A stretch of 64,000 nt of DNA from NCBI RefSeq assembly GCF_036032445.1, contig NZ_CP107932.1, forward strand, positions 6,636,501 to 6,700,500, given 5' to 3'. The notes under the pieces are model-generated. The model saw only the letters and a list, made by a program, of their open reading frames with translations, made no database searches and was not told the origin of the DNA. This document shows positions 42,250 to 51,685 of the stretch, in pieces (the first letter of the stretch is position 1; each line of letters begins with the position of its first letter). This DNA is from Nocardia sp. NBC_00416. GTDB lineage: Bacteria; Actinomycetota; Actinomycetes; Mycobacteriales; Mycobacteriaceae. Position numbers and translations under genes: made by a program.

Positions 42250-44571
42250 ATGGCGCGTGATCTTCCGTTCGACGGCGAAGAAGAGGTCACCGAACGGGGC
42301 GGTGACACCGCTTTTCGTATTGCCAGCGCCACCTCGCGAGTCGCCCGCGGCGGCGCGTATGTGACCGGTGGCGCACTGATCGCGAACAACGGCGGCGGGG
42401 TTCCGGCGCCGCCGAGTGAACTGGACAGCCGTAATGCCGGCTGGGCGCATTCGGCCGACCCCGACCCCGATGTCCCCAGTCCGGTGATCACCTTCCCGGA
42501 TCCGGTACAGACCGACCCGCAGGACATGCCGTTCGGGTCCGACGGCGACGCGAGCGTCACGATGCCGCTGCCGCACGGCCCCACCCTCGACATCCAGGTC
42601 GGGCACTCCGACGAATTCGACTTCGACGATGTGGGTCCCTACGGCGTGCACCATGTCGAGGAGTTGCCCGGACTGAGTCTGGAGCCGGGCGCACCCGAGG
42701 TCGGCGCGCCGCACGGTGGGCCCGTTCCGGGCACCGGGGTGCCGGATTCGGTGGTCCCGGGCATGCCCGATTTCGGTGTACCGGACGCGGGCCCTCCCGC
42801 CGGTGGACTCCCCGGGCTCGACGGTATTCCCGGTCTGGGAGAGGGCTTTCCCGTTCCGGGCGACGAAGGTTTCGGCGCTCCGGGCGAATTCGAGCTGCCG
42901 TCGCCACGTGACGCCTTCCAGACCGATATCTTCGATCTGCCCCGCTTCGATCTGAGCCCGGATTCCGCCGTGGAATCGGTGGCCCGGACATCGGACTCCG
43001 ACGGCGGCGACTGGGGTTTCGATCTGGCAGACCTGCTCGGCCGGCCGGACACCGGCACGGTCGGTGACTCGGATTCCGGCTGGCTGGACGGGATTTCCGA
43101 CGGCGGTGGCGGTGGCGCCGTGGTCGTCGATTCGGATATGGACCTCGATATCTCGGTGGGCCCGGACGGCGTCTGGATCTCCAGCGATTGGGACCTCGAT
43201 ATCACCGTGGGCGACGCGAGCATGCTCGACGATCGTCTCGACCAGTACCTGGACTGGGCTCGATCCGGCTCCGGGCAGCAGGATCCCTTCGATCCGGCGG
43301 CGCGTGCGGATCCGGCGGCGCTCGCGGACTCACCGGTCGGGTCCGGAACTTCGGCAGGCGCCGGCACTACAGGAGTGTCGTCCGGCTCCGGGGTGACCTC
43401 CGGTGCCGCGGCCACGCCCGGTGCGGCCGGACCGAGTGCGGCGATCGCTCCGGGCGCACCCGCCCCGGCGCCGATGACGGCCGCCGTCGCACCGGCCCCC
43501 GTGGTGCCCGCGCCGGCCCCGATGGCCGCCGCGCCCGTCGCGCCGGCGTCGATCGCGCCCGCGCCGGTCCCGCCGCCGGTGGTACCGGCCGCCATGGCGC
43601 CGGCGGTGCAGCCGGTCGCCGCGACCCCGTGGCAGACCACGATCCAGCCCGACGCGGCGACCACCCCGATGGCGAACGTATTCCATCCGCCCACCGGTCC
43701 GTCTCCGCTCACCGCGCCGGCCGCGCAGCTCCCGGATCTGTTCCACCAGTCGCCGCCGCCGACGCGGGATCCGCAGCCCCCCGCCGACCCGGTGCTCCCC
43801 GGGACGAGCACGCCCGTGGTGCCGACCACGACCGCGCCCACTACTTCCGGTGGCGCCACCTCGACCGCCCCCGACACCACGACCACCGGGCCGGACGGCA
43901 GTACGACCACGACGGTCGACGGCAGCACCACGACGTCGGTCGACGGGAGCACCACGACCGACGGTTCGTCCACCGCACCGGAAACCACCACCGGTACCGG
44001 CGGATCGTCCACGGAGAGCACGTCGCCCGAGACGACGACCTCCGGCGGCGAGTCGACGGTCACCACCGGTGAATCGACCGGCGCGACCACCACGAGCCCG
44101 CACCCGTCGACCGGCGCGACCACCACCGACAGCGGCACCACCACCGATCCGATCGGCGGAACCGGTTCCGGGGTCCCGTCCACCGGTGCGCAGACCTCGG
44201 ACGGAACCCCGTCCACGGTGGACGTTCCCACCCATCAGGTGCCCACTGCCGATCAGCCGTCGGCGCTGGTGCCCACGGTCAGTGTGCCGACCCAGCAGCC
44301 GAGCGTGCCGGATGTTCCGGACGTCCCTACGCCTGCCGCGCCGCTGCCCACGCAGGTGCCGGGTCCACAGGTGAAGCCGGTCGCCGAGCACGGTGCCACG
44401 GCGCTTCCGTACGATGTGCACGGGGTGGCTGCCACGCTCTACACCGATCACGCTGTGCTCGGTTTCGCGGGCAGCGGCCTGACCGGTGATCTGTCGGCCG
44501 GGTTGCTGCCGCATACCGTGGCTGTGACCGAGGACCCGATTGCCGATCACGGCCACTGGGTATATATCTGA
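42250..44571 (+). CDS. Large low-complexity Pro/Thr/Ser-rich protein
   Basis: A 773-residue protein with no recognised domain. The first 55 residues include a small hydrophobic patch (FRIASATSRVARGGAYVTGG). Residues 60-330 are acidic and Gly/Pro/Asp-rich, with repeated DLDI-type strands (SDMDLDISVGPDGVWISSDW). Residues 370-470 are Ala/Pro-rich and 515-690 Thr/Ser/Gly-rich, a mucin-like stretch. The last 50 residues regain normal composition (HGVAATLYTDHAVLGFAG). No signal peptide or membrane segment is evident. It precedes the dynamin-like gene by about 100 bases, similar to the iniB-iniA layout, but I see no IniB domain. Confidence 0.6.
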   Translation: MARDLPFDGEEEVTERGGDTAFRIASATSRVARGGAYVTGGALIANNGGGVPAPPSELDSRNAGWAHSADPDPDVPSPVITFPDPVQTDPQDMPFGSDGDASVTMPLPHGPTLDIQVGHSDEFDFDDVGPYGVHHVEELPGLSLEPGAPEVGAPHGGPVPGTGVPDSVVPGMPDFGVPDAGPPAGGLPGLDGIPGLGEGFPVPGDEGFGAPGEFELPSPRDAFQTDIFDLPRFDLSPDSAVESVARTSDSDGGDWGFDLADLLGRPDTGTVGDSDSGWLDGISDGGGGGAVVVDSDMDLDISVGPDGVWISSDWDLDITVGDASMLDDRLDQYLDWARSGSGQQDPFDPAARADPAALADSPVGSGTSAGAGTTGVSSGSGVTSGAAATPGAAGPSAAIAPGAPAPAPMTAAVAPAPVVPAPAPMAAAPVAPASIAPAPVPPPVVPAAMAPAVQPVAATPWQTTIQPDAATTPMANVFHPPTGPSPLTAPAAQLPDLFHQSPPPTRDPQPPADPVLPGTSTPVVPTTTAPTTSGGATSTAPDTTTTGPDGSTTTTVDGSTTTSVDGSTTTDGSSTAPETTTGTGGSSTESTSPETTTSGGESTVTTGESTGATTTSPHPSTGATTTDSGTTTDPIGGTGSGVPSTGAQTSDGTPSTVDVPTHQVPTADQPSALVPTVSVPTQQPSVPDVPDVPTPAAPLPTQVPGPQVKPVAEHGATALPYDVHGVAATLYTDHAVLGFAGSGLTGDLSAGLLPHTVAVTEDPIADHGHWVYI

Positions 44572-44672
44572 CGGTTCCCGGCGGATGCCGGTTCTGTCCG
44601 GCCGGACGGGGATGGATTCGGCCGATCGTGTCGATGACGTGATGGGTTGTGATCGAGAGTGAGGAGCAGGGC

Positions 44673-46478
44673 TTGTCTGCCGTAGCCGGAGCGCGTGCCG
44701 CCACGGTGAAGAATCCGGATGTGATGGCCCCGCTCATCCAGATCATCGATGAGTTGCGCGATGTATCGCGCACCGCGAGCCGCAACGATCTGCGTGGCCG
44801 CCTCGGGATGGTCCGGGCCCGGGTCGCCGATACCCGGGTGCGGCTGGTGGTGGTCGGCCCGCCGAAGAGCGGGATGAGCACACTGGTCAACACGATGGCG
44901 GGGGCGCCGATCAGCGCCACCGACAGCCCGATCAGTGTGCCGGCGATCGTCGAGTACGGTCCGGAGGCCACCGCCACGCTGATCCGCCGTGAAGGCGGCG
45001 GGCGGATCCGGCGCCAGCCCGTCGACCCGCTCAACCCGGCTCCGGCGCTCATGGCCAAGGGCGTGATCCGGGCCGATTTCACTCAGCCCAGTTCGCTGCT
45101 GGCCGAGGGGATCGTACTGATGGACGCCCCGGGCGCGGCAGTACAGGATCGCAGCACCTGGTCGATGATCGCCGCCGCCGACGCGGTGCTGTACGTGAGC
45201 GACGCGAACACCGAGTACACGCGGGAGCAGATCGAGCATCTGCGCCGGATCGGACAGGTCTGTCCCACGGTGATCTGCGTCCTCAACAAGATCGACCGCA
45301 ATCCGCACTGGGCGCATGTGCAGGAACGCAACCGGGAGCTGCTCGACGTCGCCGGGCTGGGCTACGCGGTGGCGCCGGTATCGGCGGAGATCCATCATCA
45401 GGCGCAGCAGTCGGGTAATCAGCAGCGGGCGATCGAATCCGGCCTGCCGCAACTGGTCGACCATCTGCGCGACTATGTGGTGGCCCACGCGGACGAGGTG
45501 GCGGTGAAGTCCGCGGTGCGCGATATCCAGTTGGTCGGTGACCATCTCGGTGTCGCGCTGCGCACCGAGGCCGACGCATTGCGTGACCCCCGTCGCCGGG
45601 CCCATGTCACCCAGCAGCTGGCCATCGCGCGCGATCAGGCCGATCAGCTCCGGCAGCGCACCGCCACCTGGCAGATCACCCTCGCCGACGGCAGCGCCGA
45701 GCTGATGGCCGATATCGAACACGATCTGCGGCACCGGCTGCGCATTCTGGTGCGCGAGGCCGAGACCGAGATCTCGCGCACCGACCCGGCGCCCCGCTGG
45801 ACCCGGTTCGGCACCGATCTCGAGGCCAGGATCGCCGGAGCCGTCGCCGAGAACTTCGAAACCGCGAACTACCGTGCCGAGGAACTCGGAGAACAGGTGG
45901 CCGCGCGGTTCCCCGCCGACCACCGTCACCCAGATCTGCCCGATATCCGTCCGCAGTACCCGGCCGAGCTCTTGGAGGACGTGGCATCGCTGGAACCGCT
46001 GCAGAGCGCGAAAGGCGGGTTCATCGATCAGTTCCTGTCCGCCCTGCGCGGTTCCTACGGCGGCATTCTGATGGTCGGCGTCGCCACCAGCCTGCTCAAG
46101 ATGCCGCTGGTGAACTGGTATTCGATCAGCGCGGGCATTCTGCTCGGTGTGCACGCCCTGTGGGAGGGCAGGCGGGCGCGCCGGCAGCGCCGGCAGGCCG
46201 AGGCCAAGGTCGCGGTGTCGCGGTTCATCGACGATGTGGTGTTCCAGGTCGGCAAGGAGTCGCGCACCCGGTTGCGCGAGGTGCAGCGCGTGCTGCGCGA
46301 CCATTTCACCGATATCGCCACCGACGCGCTTCGCGCCGCGGACGAGGCGCTCCGGGTCGCCGAGGAGGCGGGCGCCCAGTACGGCGACCGCGGCACCGAA
46401 CGGCTCGCTCGGCTGGACAGCGAGATGGGCAAGCTCCGCGACCTCCGGCAGCAGGCCGACGGTATCGCCGCCGCCTAG
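44673..46478 (+). CDS. Dynamin-like GTPase (IniA/IniC type) with altered P-loop
   Basis: About 601 residues. A dynamin-type GTPase domain fills residues 55-270: G1 reads GPPKSGMS (62-69), with Met68 where the invariant Lys should be; G3 is DAPG; G4 is NKID. The rest is helical, with two hydrophobic segments near 465-500 (GGILMVGVATSLL, VNWYSISAGILLGVHALW) likely to be a membrane paddle, followed by a long coiled C-terminus. Mycobacterial IniA/IniC remodel membranes under envelope stress. TTG 44673 has GAGGAG 6 bases upstream; GTG 44649 in the same frame is possible. The Met codon is ATG where Lys would be AAG. Confidence 0.78.
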   Translation: MSAVAGARAATVKNPDVMAPLIQIIDELRDVSRTASRNDLRGRLGMVRARVADTRVRLVVVGPPKSGMSTLVNTMAGAPISATDSPISVPAIVEYGPEATATLIRREGGGRIRRQPVDPLNPAPALMAKGVIRADFTQPSSLLAEGIVLMDAPGAAVQDRSTWSMIAAADAVLYVSDANTEYTREQIEHLRRIGQVCPTVICVLNKIDRNPHWAHVQERNRELLDVAGLGYAVAPVSAEIHHQAQQSGNQQRAIESGLPQLVDHLRDYVVAHADEVAVKSAVRDIQLVGDHLGVALRTEADALRDPRRRAHVTQQLAIARDQADQLRQRTATWQITLADGSAELMADIEHDLRHRLRILVREAETEISRTDPAPRWTRFGTDLEARIAGAVAENFETANYRAEELGEQVAARFPADHRHPDLPDIRPQYPAELLEDVASLEPLQSAKGGFIDQFLSALRGSYGGILMVGVATSLLKMPLVNWYSISAGILLGVHALWEGRRARRQRRQAEAKVAVSRFIDDVVFQVGKESRTRLREVQRVLRDHFTDIATDALRAADEALRVAEEAGAQYGDRGTERLARLDSEMGKLRDLRQQADGIAAA

Positions 46479-46565
46479 CGATGCCGATCAGCTCACCGAG
46501 CTCCGCGCGGTTCACGCCGCCGCCGCCGGAGGCCGGTCGGCAGGCAAGACCGTCCTGGTTCCCGG

Positions 46566-48617
46566 CTAGCGGCGGGGTCGGCTGCGCCACGGGGTGCCGC
46601 GGCTCTGGCTGTGGGCGGGACGGAATGTCCCGGCCGGTTGGGTGCCCTCGGCCCGGATCAGGTGGGTGACGGCGTTGATCAGCGCCAAGTGGGTGAACGC
46701 CTGCGGGTAATTGCCCAGGTGGCGTCCGGTGTGCGGGTCGATCTCCTCGGCGTAGAGCTTGAGTGGGCTGGCGTGGTTGAGCAGTCGTTCGCACAGTCGG
46801 CGGGCCCGAGTTATCTCGCCGATCTCCACCAGCGCCGACACCAGCCAGAACGAACAGATGGTGAAGGCGCCCTCGGTGCCGGACTGGCCGTCATCTGTGG
46901 TCTCGGTGCGGTAGCGCAGAACCAGGTCGTTCTCGGAGAGTTCGTCGGCGACGGCGAGCACGGTCGCGCGCACCCGGGGATCGTCGGGCGGCAGGAACCG
47001 GAAGAGCACCACCAGCAGTAGGGACGCGTCGAGGGAGGTTCCGCCGTACACCTGGGTGAAGCGGCCGCGCTCGTCCACACCGTGGGCGAGCACATCGGCG
47101 TGGATCTCGGCGGCGATCCGGTGCCACTCCGCGGAGATATGGGTCTGGCCGTGTAGTTCGGCGATTTTGGCGCCGCGGTCCAGTGCCACCCAGCACATGA
47201 CCTTCGAGGAGGTGAAATGCTGCGGCTCGCCGCGCACCTCCCAGAGGCTGCGGTCGGGTTCGCGCCAGTGCGCGATGGCGGCGTCGACCTGGCGTTCCAG
47301 CATGGGCCAGAGTGTCTCCGGGACGTGCTGACGCGATTTCACATGCAGATAGACCGCGTCCAGCATGGTGCCCCAGATATCGTGCTGTTCCTGGTTGTAG
47401 GCGTCGTTGCCGATCCGCACCGGCCGCGCGTTGCCGTAGCCGGACAGATGATCGAGGGTGCTCTCGGTGAGGGTGCGTTCCCCGCCGATTCCGTACAACA
47501 CCTGCAGCGGCACCGGCTCGTCGTCCGGGCCGGTCGTGGCGTCGTGCAGGAAGGCGAAGAAATCGTCGGCTTCGCGGTCCAGGCCCAGGGTGTAGAGGCC
47601 CCAGAGGGCGAAACTGGCGTCCCGCACCCAGGAGTACCGGTAGTCCCAGTTGCGCTGCCCTCCCGGCGATTCGGGCAGTGAGGTGGTGCCCGCTGCCATC
47701 AGCGCACCGGTCGGCGCGTAGGTGAGGCCTTTGAGGGTGAGCGCGCTGCGCTGCAGATAACGGCGCCAGGGGTGGTCGGGAAAATCGCCGAGCGTGATCC
47801 ACTGCCGCCAGCATTCGACGGTGGTCCACATCTTGTCGGCGGCTTCGTCGAAGGTGCGCGGTGCGGGCAGTTCCGACCAGGTGAGCGCCACATAGGCGCA
47901 GTCGCCCTCGCTCATCCGGGTGCGGGCGCGCGCTTCGCGTCCTTCGAGACCGAGCCGGAGGTCGGTGGTGAGCACCAGGGTGGGCCCGACCGTCGGGTCG
48001 ACCGCGCAGACCGCCGAGGCCTCCTCGTACACCTTGCCCGTGTACTCCCAGCGTGCCGTCGCCCGGTGGTAGTCGAACGAGGGTTCGCAGCTCAACTCGA
48101 GTTCGACGGTGCCGCTCACGCATTTGACCGTGCGCAGCAGCATATGCCCGGCATCCCAGTCGGTCGGGGTGCGCCGATGCGTGCGGCTGCGCTGTTCGGT
48201 GTTGTGCCACGGTCCGAGCACCAGGGCGTCCCGGACGATCAGCCAGCCGGTCTCGGTCTGCCAGGTGGTTTCCAGGATCATCCCCCCGGGCAGGTAGCGG
48301 CGGGCGGCGGGGACGCTGCGACCGTAGGGGCCCAGTCGGAAATGGCCGGCGCTGCGGTCCAGGACGGCGCCGAACACGCTCGGCGAGTCGGGGCGCGGAA
48401 CGCACATCCACTCCACCGAGCCGTTGCTGGCGATCAGGCAGGTGGTTTCGCAGTCGGACAGGAACGCGTAGTCGTCGATGGCCGGAAAGTTGCTCTCCGG
48501 CAGCTTCTTCTCCGGCGTGGGAGCGGCCGGGGAGGGGCCCGGCGCTCCGTTCGCGGGTCGTGCTCGCTCGGGACTCGGCATACCCCATGATGTGTCGCCG
48601 GGCCCCGAGTCGTCCAC
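46566..48617 (-). CDS. GH15-family trehalase/glucoamylase
   Basis: A 683-residue glycoside hydrolase. The N-terminal beta domain begins PAIDDYAFLSDCETTCLIAS near residue 45. The catalytic (alpha/alpha)6 domain contains RNWDYRYSWVRDASFALWGL near 325, and later GTEGAFTICSFWLVSALVEI. It is closely similar to the mycobacterial GH15 trehalase (Rv2402 region), which hydrolyses trehalose to glucose and needs phosphate/Mg. The position between lepA and the sulfate transporter matches. GTG 48617 or ATG 48581 may be the start. It is probably coupled to the upstream methyltransferase, whose stop is 6 bases away. Confidence 0.88.
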   Translation of the reverse strand: MDDSGPGDTSWGMPSPERARPANGAPGPSPAAPTPEKKLPESNFPAIDDYAFLSDCETTCLIASNGSVEWMCVPRPDSPSVFGAVLDRSAGHFRLGPYGRSVPAARRYLPGGMILETTWQTETGWLIVRDALVLGPWHNTEQRSRTHRRTPTDWDAGHMLLRTVKCVSGTVELELSCEPSFDYHRATARWEYTGKVYEEASAVCAVDPTVGPTLVLTTDLRLGLEGREARARTRMSEGDCAYVALTWSELPAPRTFDEAADKMWTTVECWRQWITLGDFPDHPWRRYLQRSALTLKGLTYAPTGALMAAGTTSLPESPGGQRNWDYRYSWVRDASFALWGLYTLGLDREADDFFAFLHDATTGPDDEPVPLQVLYGIGGERTLTESTLDHLSGYGNARPVRIGNDAYNQEQHDIWGTMLDAVYLHVKSRQHVPETLWPMLERQVDAAIAHWREPDRSLWEVRGEPQHFTSSKVMCWVALDRGAKIAELHGQTHISAEWHRIAAEIHADVLAHGVDERGRFTQVYGGTSLDASLLLVVLFRFLPPDDPRVRATVLAVADELSENDLVLRYRTETTDDGQSGTEGAFTICSFWLVSALVEIGEITRARRLCERLLNHASPLKLYAEEIDPHTGRHLGNYPQAFTHLALINAVTHLIRAEGTQPAGTFRPAHSQSRGTPWRSRPRR

Positions 48618-48623
48618 CGCCGG

Positions 48624-49286
48624 TCAGTCGGCGCGGCGGATCCGGGCCAGCCAGGCGGCGAGTTCGACCTTGCCCGATTCGTCGGGCGTGAGGTCGGCGG
48701 CGCTGTCGGCGACGACCTCGGTGATCCGCCCGTAGTAGTGGTCGGGTCGCAGCTCCTCGACGTCCCAGCCGGGACCGGCGAAGGCCGCGCGGATCATGTC
48801 GGCGCCGATCCGCGGCCCGAAACCGGCCTCGCTGTCGGAGAGCGCGAGAATATGCACGTGACCGCCCGGTTCGCACAGTTCGTGCAGCGTGCGCACATAG
48901 GCGGCCCTGGCTTCGGGGGCCTCCACGAAGACATGGAACAGCGCGCTGTCGACGATCGTGTCGAAGGCGCCCAGCGGGTTGTCGCCGGACTCGGCGAGGG
49001 CGACCATATCGACCACCTCGAACCGCGCGTTCGGGACGCCCTTGGCGGCGGCGTTGCGGCGGGCGTAGGCGACGGCGCTCGGTGCGAGATCGACACCGAG
49101 CACGTCGTAGCCGAGAGCGGTGAGCGCGATGGTGTGCTCCCCGGCGCCCGTCCCGGGGTCCAGCACCCGGCCCCGGATCCGGCCGGAGCGTTCCAGTTCG
49201 ACGATCGCCGGCTGGGGTTCGCCGATGATCCACGGTGCGGTGTCGTTGTCGTAGGCGGAGTTCCATACCTCGGGTGCCTGTGTCAT
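48624..49286 (-). CDS. Class I SAM-dependent methyltransferase
   Basis: A 220-residue methyltransferase of the thiopurine/thiol-methyltransferase-like type. Motif I is VLDPGTGAGEHTIALTALGYD near residue 41, with VLGVDLAPSAVAYARRNAA next and FDTIVDSALFHVF as motif IV. The N-terminal WNSAYDNDTAPWIIGEPQPAI is typical of this group, which acts on small thiols or halides. Substrate unknown. ATG 49286. It runs into the trehalase gene, with a 6-base gap, and diverges from the small membrane protein. Confidence 0.82.
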   Translation of the reverse strand: MTQAPEVWNSAYDNDTAPWIIGEPQPAIVELERSGRIRGRVLDPGTGAGEHTIALTALGYDVLGVDLAPSAVAYARRNAAAKGVPNARFEVVDMVALAESGDNPLGAFDTIVDSALFHVFVEAPEARAAYVRTLHELCEPGGHVHILALSDSEAGFGPRIGADMIRAAFAGPGWDVEELRPDHYYGRITEVVADSAADLTPDESGKVELAAWLARIRRAD

Positions 49287-49367
49287 GCCACCAGCCTGCA
49301 ACCTGTAGCTCGGTTGAGGTCAAGACGGGTCGGGGTGGCCGCCGTGCGGTGTTCTACGCTGGTCGCC

Positions 49368-49577
49368 GTGGAGCGTATTGCCGACTGGTGGGACGGGTTC
49401 GAGCTATGGGTGGCGGGTCTGCCGTTCATACCCCAGTTCCTCGTGGTGCTGGTCGGTATGGTGCCGATCAGTTTCGGTATCGCCTACCTCATCGATCGGG
49501 CCCTGCACGCGGCGGGCGCGGCACTGGGCCGCAATGACACCGGTGATGACTCCGACACCGGAAACGAGGTGTGTTGA
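49368..49577 (+). CDS. Small membrane protein upstream of the sulfate transporter
   Basis: A 69-residue protein with a single long hydrophobic segment (FIPQFLVVLVGMVPISFGIAYLI) preceded by Trp-rich ADWWDGFELWVAGLP and followed by a polar Asp/Asn tail ending in Cys. It occupies the same place as the small membrane protein Rv2401A between trehalase and subI in M. tuberculosis. GTG 49368. The stop overlaps the ATG of an even smaller membrane peptide by one base. It may modulate or attach to the sulfate transporter; this is inference from position. Confidence 0.65.
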   Translation: MERIADWWDGFELWVAGLPFIPQFLVVLVGMVPISFGIAYLIDRALHAAGAALGRNDTGDDSDTGNEVC

Positions 49578-49654
49578 TGCCGCGCTCACGGGTGCAGATC
49601 GCGCTGGTGGCCCTGCTGGTCCTGGTGATCGTCGCCTGGCTGTTCACCCGGTGA
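49577..49654 (+). CDS. 25-residue single-helix membrane peptide
   Basis: The sequence starts MPRSRVQIALVALL and ends VAWLFTR: positively charged ends flanking one 17-residue hydrophobic helix. Its ATG overlaps the previous stop (TGATG), and it ends about 70 bases before the sulfate-binding protein gene. The pattern is typical of real membrane micropeptides and unlike random sequence. It is below the length used by most gene finders. Confidence 0.55.
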   Translation: MPRSRVQIALVALLVLVIVAWLFTR

Positions 49655-49727
49655 CCGGGGAGGCCGTTCGCGCTGGTCGTGGCGGGCGACCCTAGACTTG
49701 CCCGGGTTCTGCGCAGAAAGGTCCACC

Positions 49728-50762
49728 ATGCGACGTACCAGCCGACCGGCCGGACGCCACCGCCTGCTCGCCGCACTGGCGGTGTTGCCGGTGCTGCTGG
49801 CGGGCTGCGCGGGTGGATCCAGTGACGATGTCGGCGGCGGCGGAGCCGACGGCAGCGGCGGCACGGTCGACCTGTACGCCTACGCGATCCCCAAGCCCGG
49901 CTACGACGAGGTCGTCCCGCTGTTCAACGAGACCGAGCTGGGGGAGGGCGTCGAGGTTCGCCAGTCCTACGGCGCGTCGGGGGACCAGTCCCGCAAGATC
50001 GCGCGGGGCGCCCCCGCCGACGTGGTGAGCTTCTCCCTCGAACCCGATATCACCCGCCTGGTCGACGCGGGACTGGTGGATCCGGACTGGAACGCCGACG
50101 CCACCCGGGGTGTCCCGTTCGGGTCGGTGGTCTCGCTGGTGGTGCGGCCCGGAAACCCCAAAGGGATCCACGGCTGGGACGATCTGCTGCGTCCCGACGT
50201 CGAAGTGGTCACTCCGAACCCTTTCAGTTCCGGTTCCGCGAAATGGAATCTGCTGGCCCCTTATGCCGCGGCGAGCGAGGGCGGGCGCAACCCGCAGGCC
50301 GGCGTGGACTACCTGAATCAGATGCTGACCCGGGTGCGGGTCCAGCCGAAATCCGGCCGGGAAGCCACCGAGGCCTTTTTGCAGGGCACCGGTGACGTGC
50401 TGATCAGCTATGAGAACGAGGCGCTGTTCGCGGAGCGGCACGGTGACCCGGTCGAGCACATCGTGCCGGATACGACCTTCAAGATCGATAATCCGGTCGC
50501 GGTGCTCGAACACGCCCAGCATCCGGAGAAGGCCGTGGCCTTCCGCGATTTTCTCTACACCCCGCAGGCGCAGCGGGCCTGGGCCGAGGCCGGTTTCCGG
50601 CCGGTCGATCCAGGGGTGGCCGCCGAGTACACCGAGGTCTTCCCGCAGCCGCCGACCCTCTACACCATCGCCGACCTGGGCGGCTGGGAGACGGTGGAGT
50701 CCGAACTGTTCGCTCCCGAGTCCGGCACGATCGCCGTCGCCTACGAGAACGCGACCGAGTAG
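49728..50762 (+). CDS. subI: Sulfate ABC transporter substrate-binding lipoprotein
   Basis: A 344-residue periplasmic-type binding protein for sulfate or thiosulfate. The signal peptide LLAALAVLPVLLAGC ends in a lipobox (LAGC), so Cys26 or thereabouts is lipid-anchored. Sbp family signatures include QSYGASGDQSRKI, GAPADVVSFSLEPD, VTPNPFSSGSAKWNLL and GDVLISYENEA. AGAAAGG precedes ATG 49728. It heads the transporter operon subI-cysT-cysW-cysA, the same order as Rv2400c-Rv2397c. Confidence 0.94.
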   Translation: MRRTSRPAGRHRLLAALAVLPVLLAGCAGGSSDDVGGGGADGSGGTVDLYAYAIPKPGYDEVVPLFNETELGEGVEVRQSYGASGDQSRKIARGAPADVVSFSLEPDITRLVDAGLVDPDWNADATRGVPFGSVVSLVVRPGNPKGIHGWDDLLRPDVEVVTPNPFSSGSAKWNLLAPYAAASEGGRNPQAGVDYLNQMLTRVRVQPKSGREATEAFLQGTGDVLISYENEALFAERHGDPVEHIVPDTTFKIDNPVAVLEHAQHPEKAVAFRDFLYTPQAQRAWAEAGFRPVDPGVAAEYTEVFPQPPTLYTIADLGGWETVESELFAPESGTIAVAYENATE

Positions 50763-50798
50763 CCGGGTGACCCGGCCCACACGCGATACTCGATACTC

Positions 50799-51685
50799 GT
50801 GACCGTACGCAGCCCCGCCACCGAACCCGCGCCCGCCGGTTCCGTCGACCAGGACAAATCTCCCCGTCGACCACTGCGGTCCTGGCTCCGGTTCACCGGT
50901 TCGGTCGGCCCACTCGCCATCGCCACCGCCATGCTCTGGCTCAGCGTGATCGTCCTGCTGCCGCTGGCAGCGCTCACCGTCAGCGCGTTCGACGACGGCT
51001 GGTCCGGCTTCTGGGGCGCGGTCACCGATCCGATGGCGCTGGCGGCGCTGCGGGTGACCGTGGTCGTTTCGGTGGTGGTGGCCCTGGTCAATGTGGTCAT
51101 GGGCACGCTGATCGCCTGGGTTCTGGTACGCGACGACTTCCCGGGCAAGGGCTTGGTGAACGCGCTCATCGATCTGCCGTTCGCGCTGCCCACGATCGTC
51201 GCCAGCATCGTGTTGCTGGCGCTCTACGGGCCGCGCAGTCGGTCGACATCCACCTCAACGCGACCCGGCCCGGACTGGTGGTGGCGCTGGCCTTCGTCAC
51301 GCTGCCGTTCGTGGTGCGGTCGGTGCAGCCGGTGCTCATCGAAGCCGACCGTGAGGTGGAACAGGCGGCGCTGTCGTTGGGCGCAGACAACTGGACGACC
51401 TTCCGGCGCATCGTGCTGCCGACCCTGGCGCCCGCGATCATCAGCGGCGGCGGCCTCGCTTTCGCGCGCGCGATCGGCGAATTCGGCTCGGTGGTGCTGA
51501 TCGGCGGCAATATCCCGGGCGAAACCCAGGTGGCCTCGCAGTACATCCAACAGCAGATCGAGATCGACCGGCCGGTGAACGCGGCGGCGGTATCGGTGGC
51601 GTTGCTGGTGATCGCCTTCGTCGCGCTGCTGGTGCTGCGAGTGTTCGCCGAGCGTACGGCGCGCAAGGAGCGGGAGGCCCGATGA
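50799..51685 (+). pseudogene. cysT: Sulfate transporter permease CysT, frameshifted
   Basis: The reading frame opens at GTG 50799 and encodes a normal CysT N-terminal half with three membrane segments, up to LLALYGPRS at 51239. From 51242 the correct continuation (VDIHLNATRPGLVVALAFVT, then the permease EAA loop EQAALSLGADNWTTFRRIVLP) is one frame off. One base is missing at about 51240 (CGGTCGAC where CCGGTCGAC is expected). Rejoined, the protein is about 295 residues, normal for CysT. The break could be a real mutation or a sequencing error. The stop overlaps the cysW start. Confidence 0.85.
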
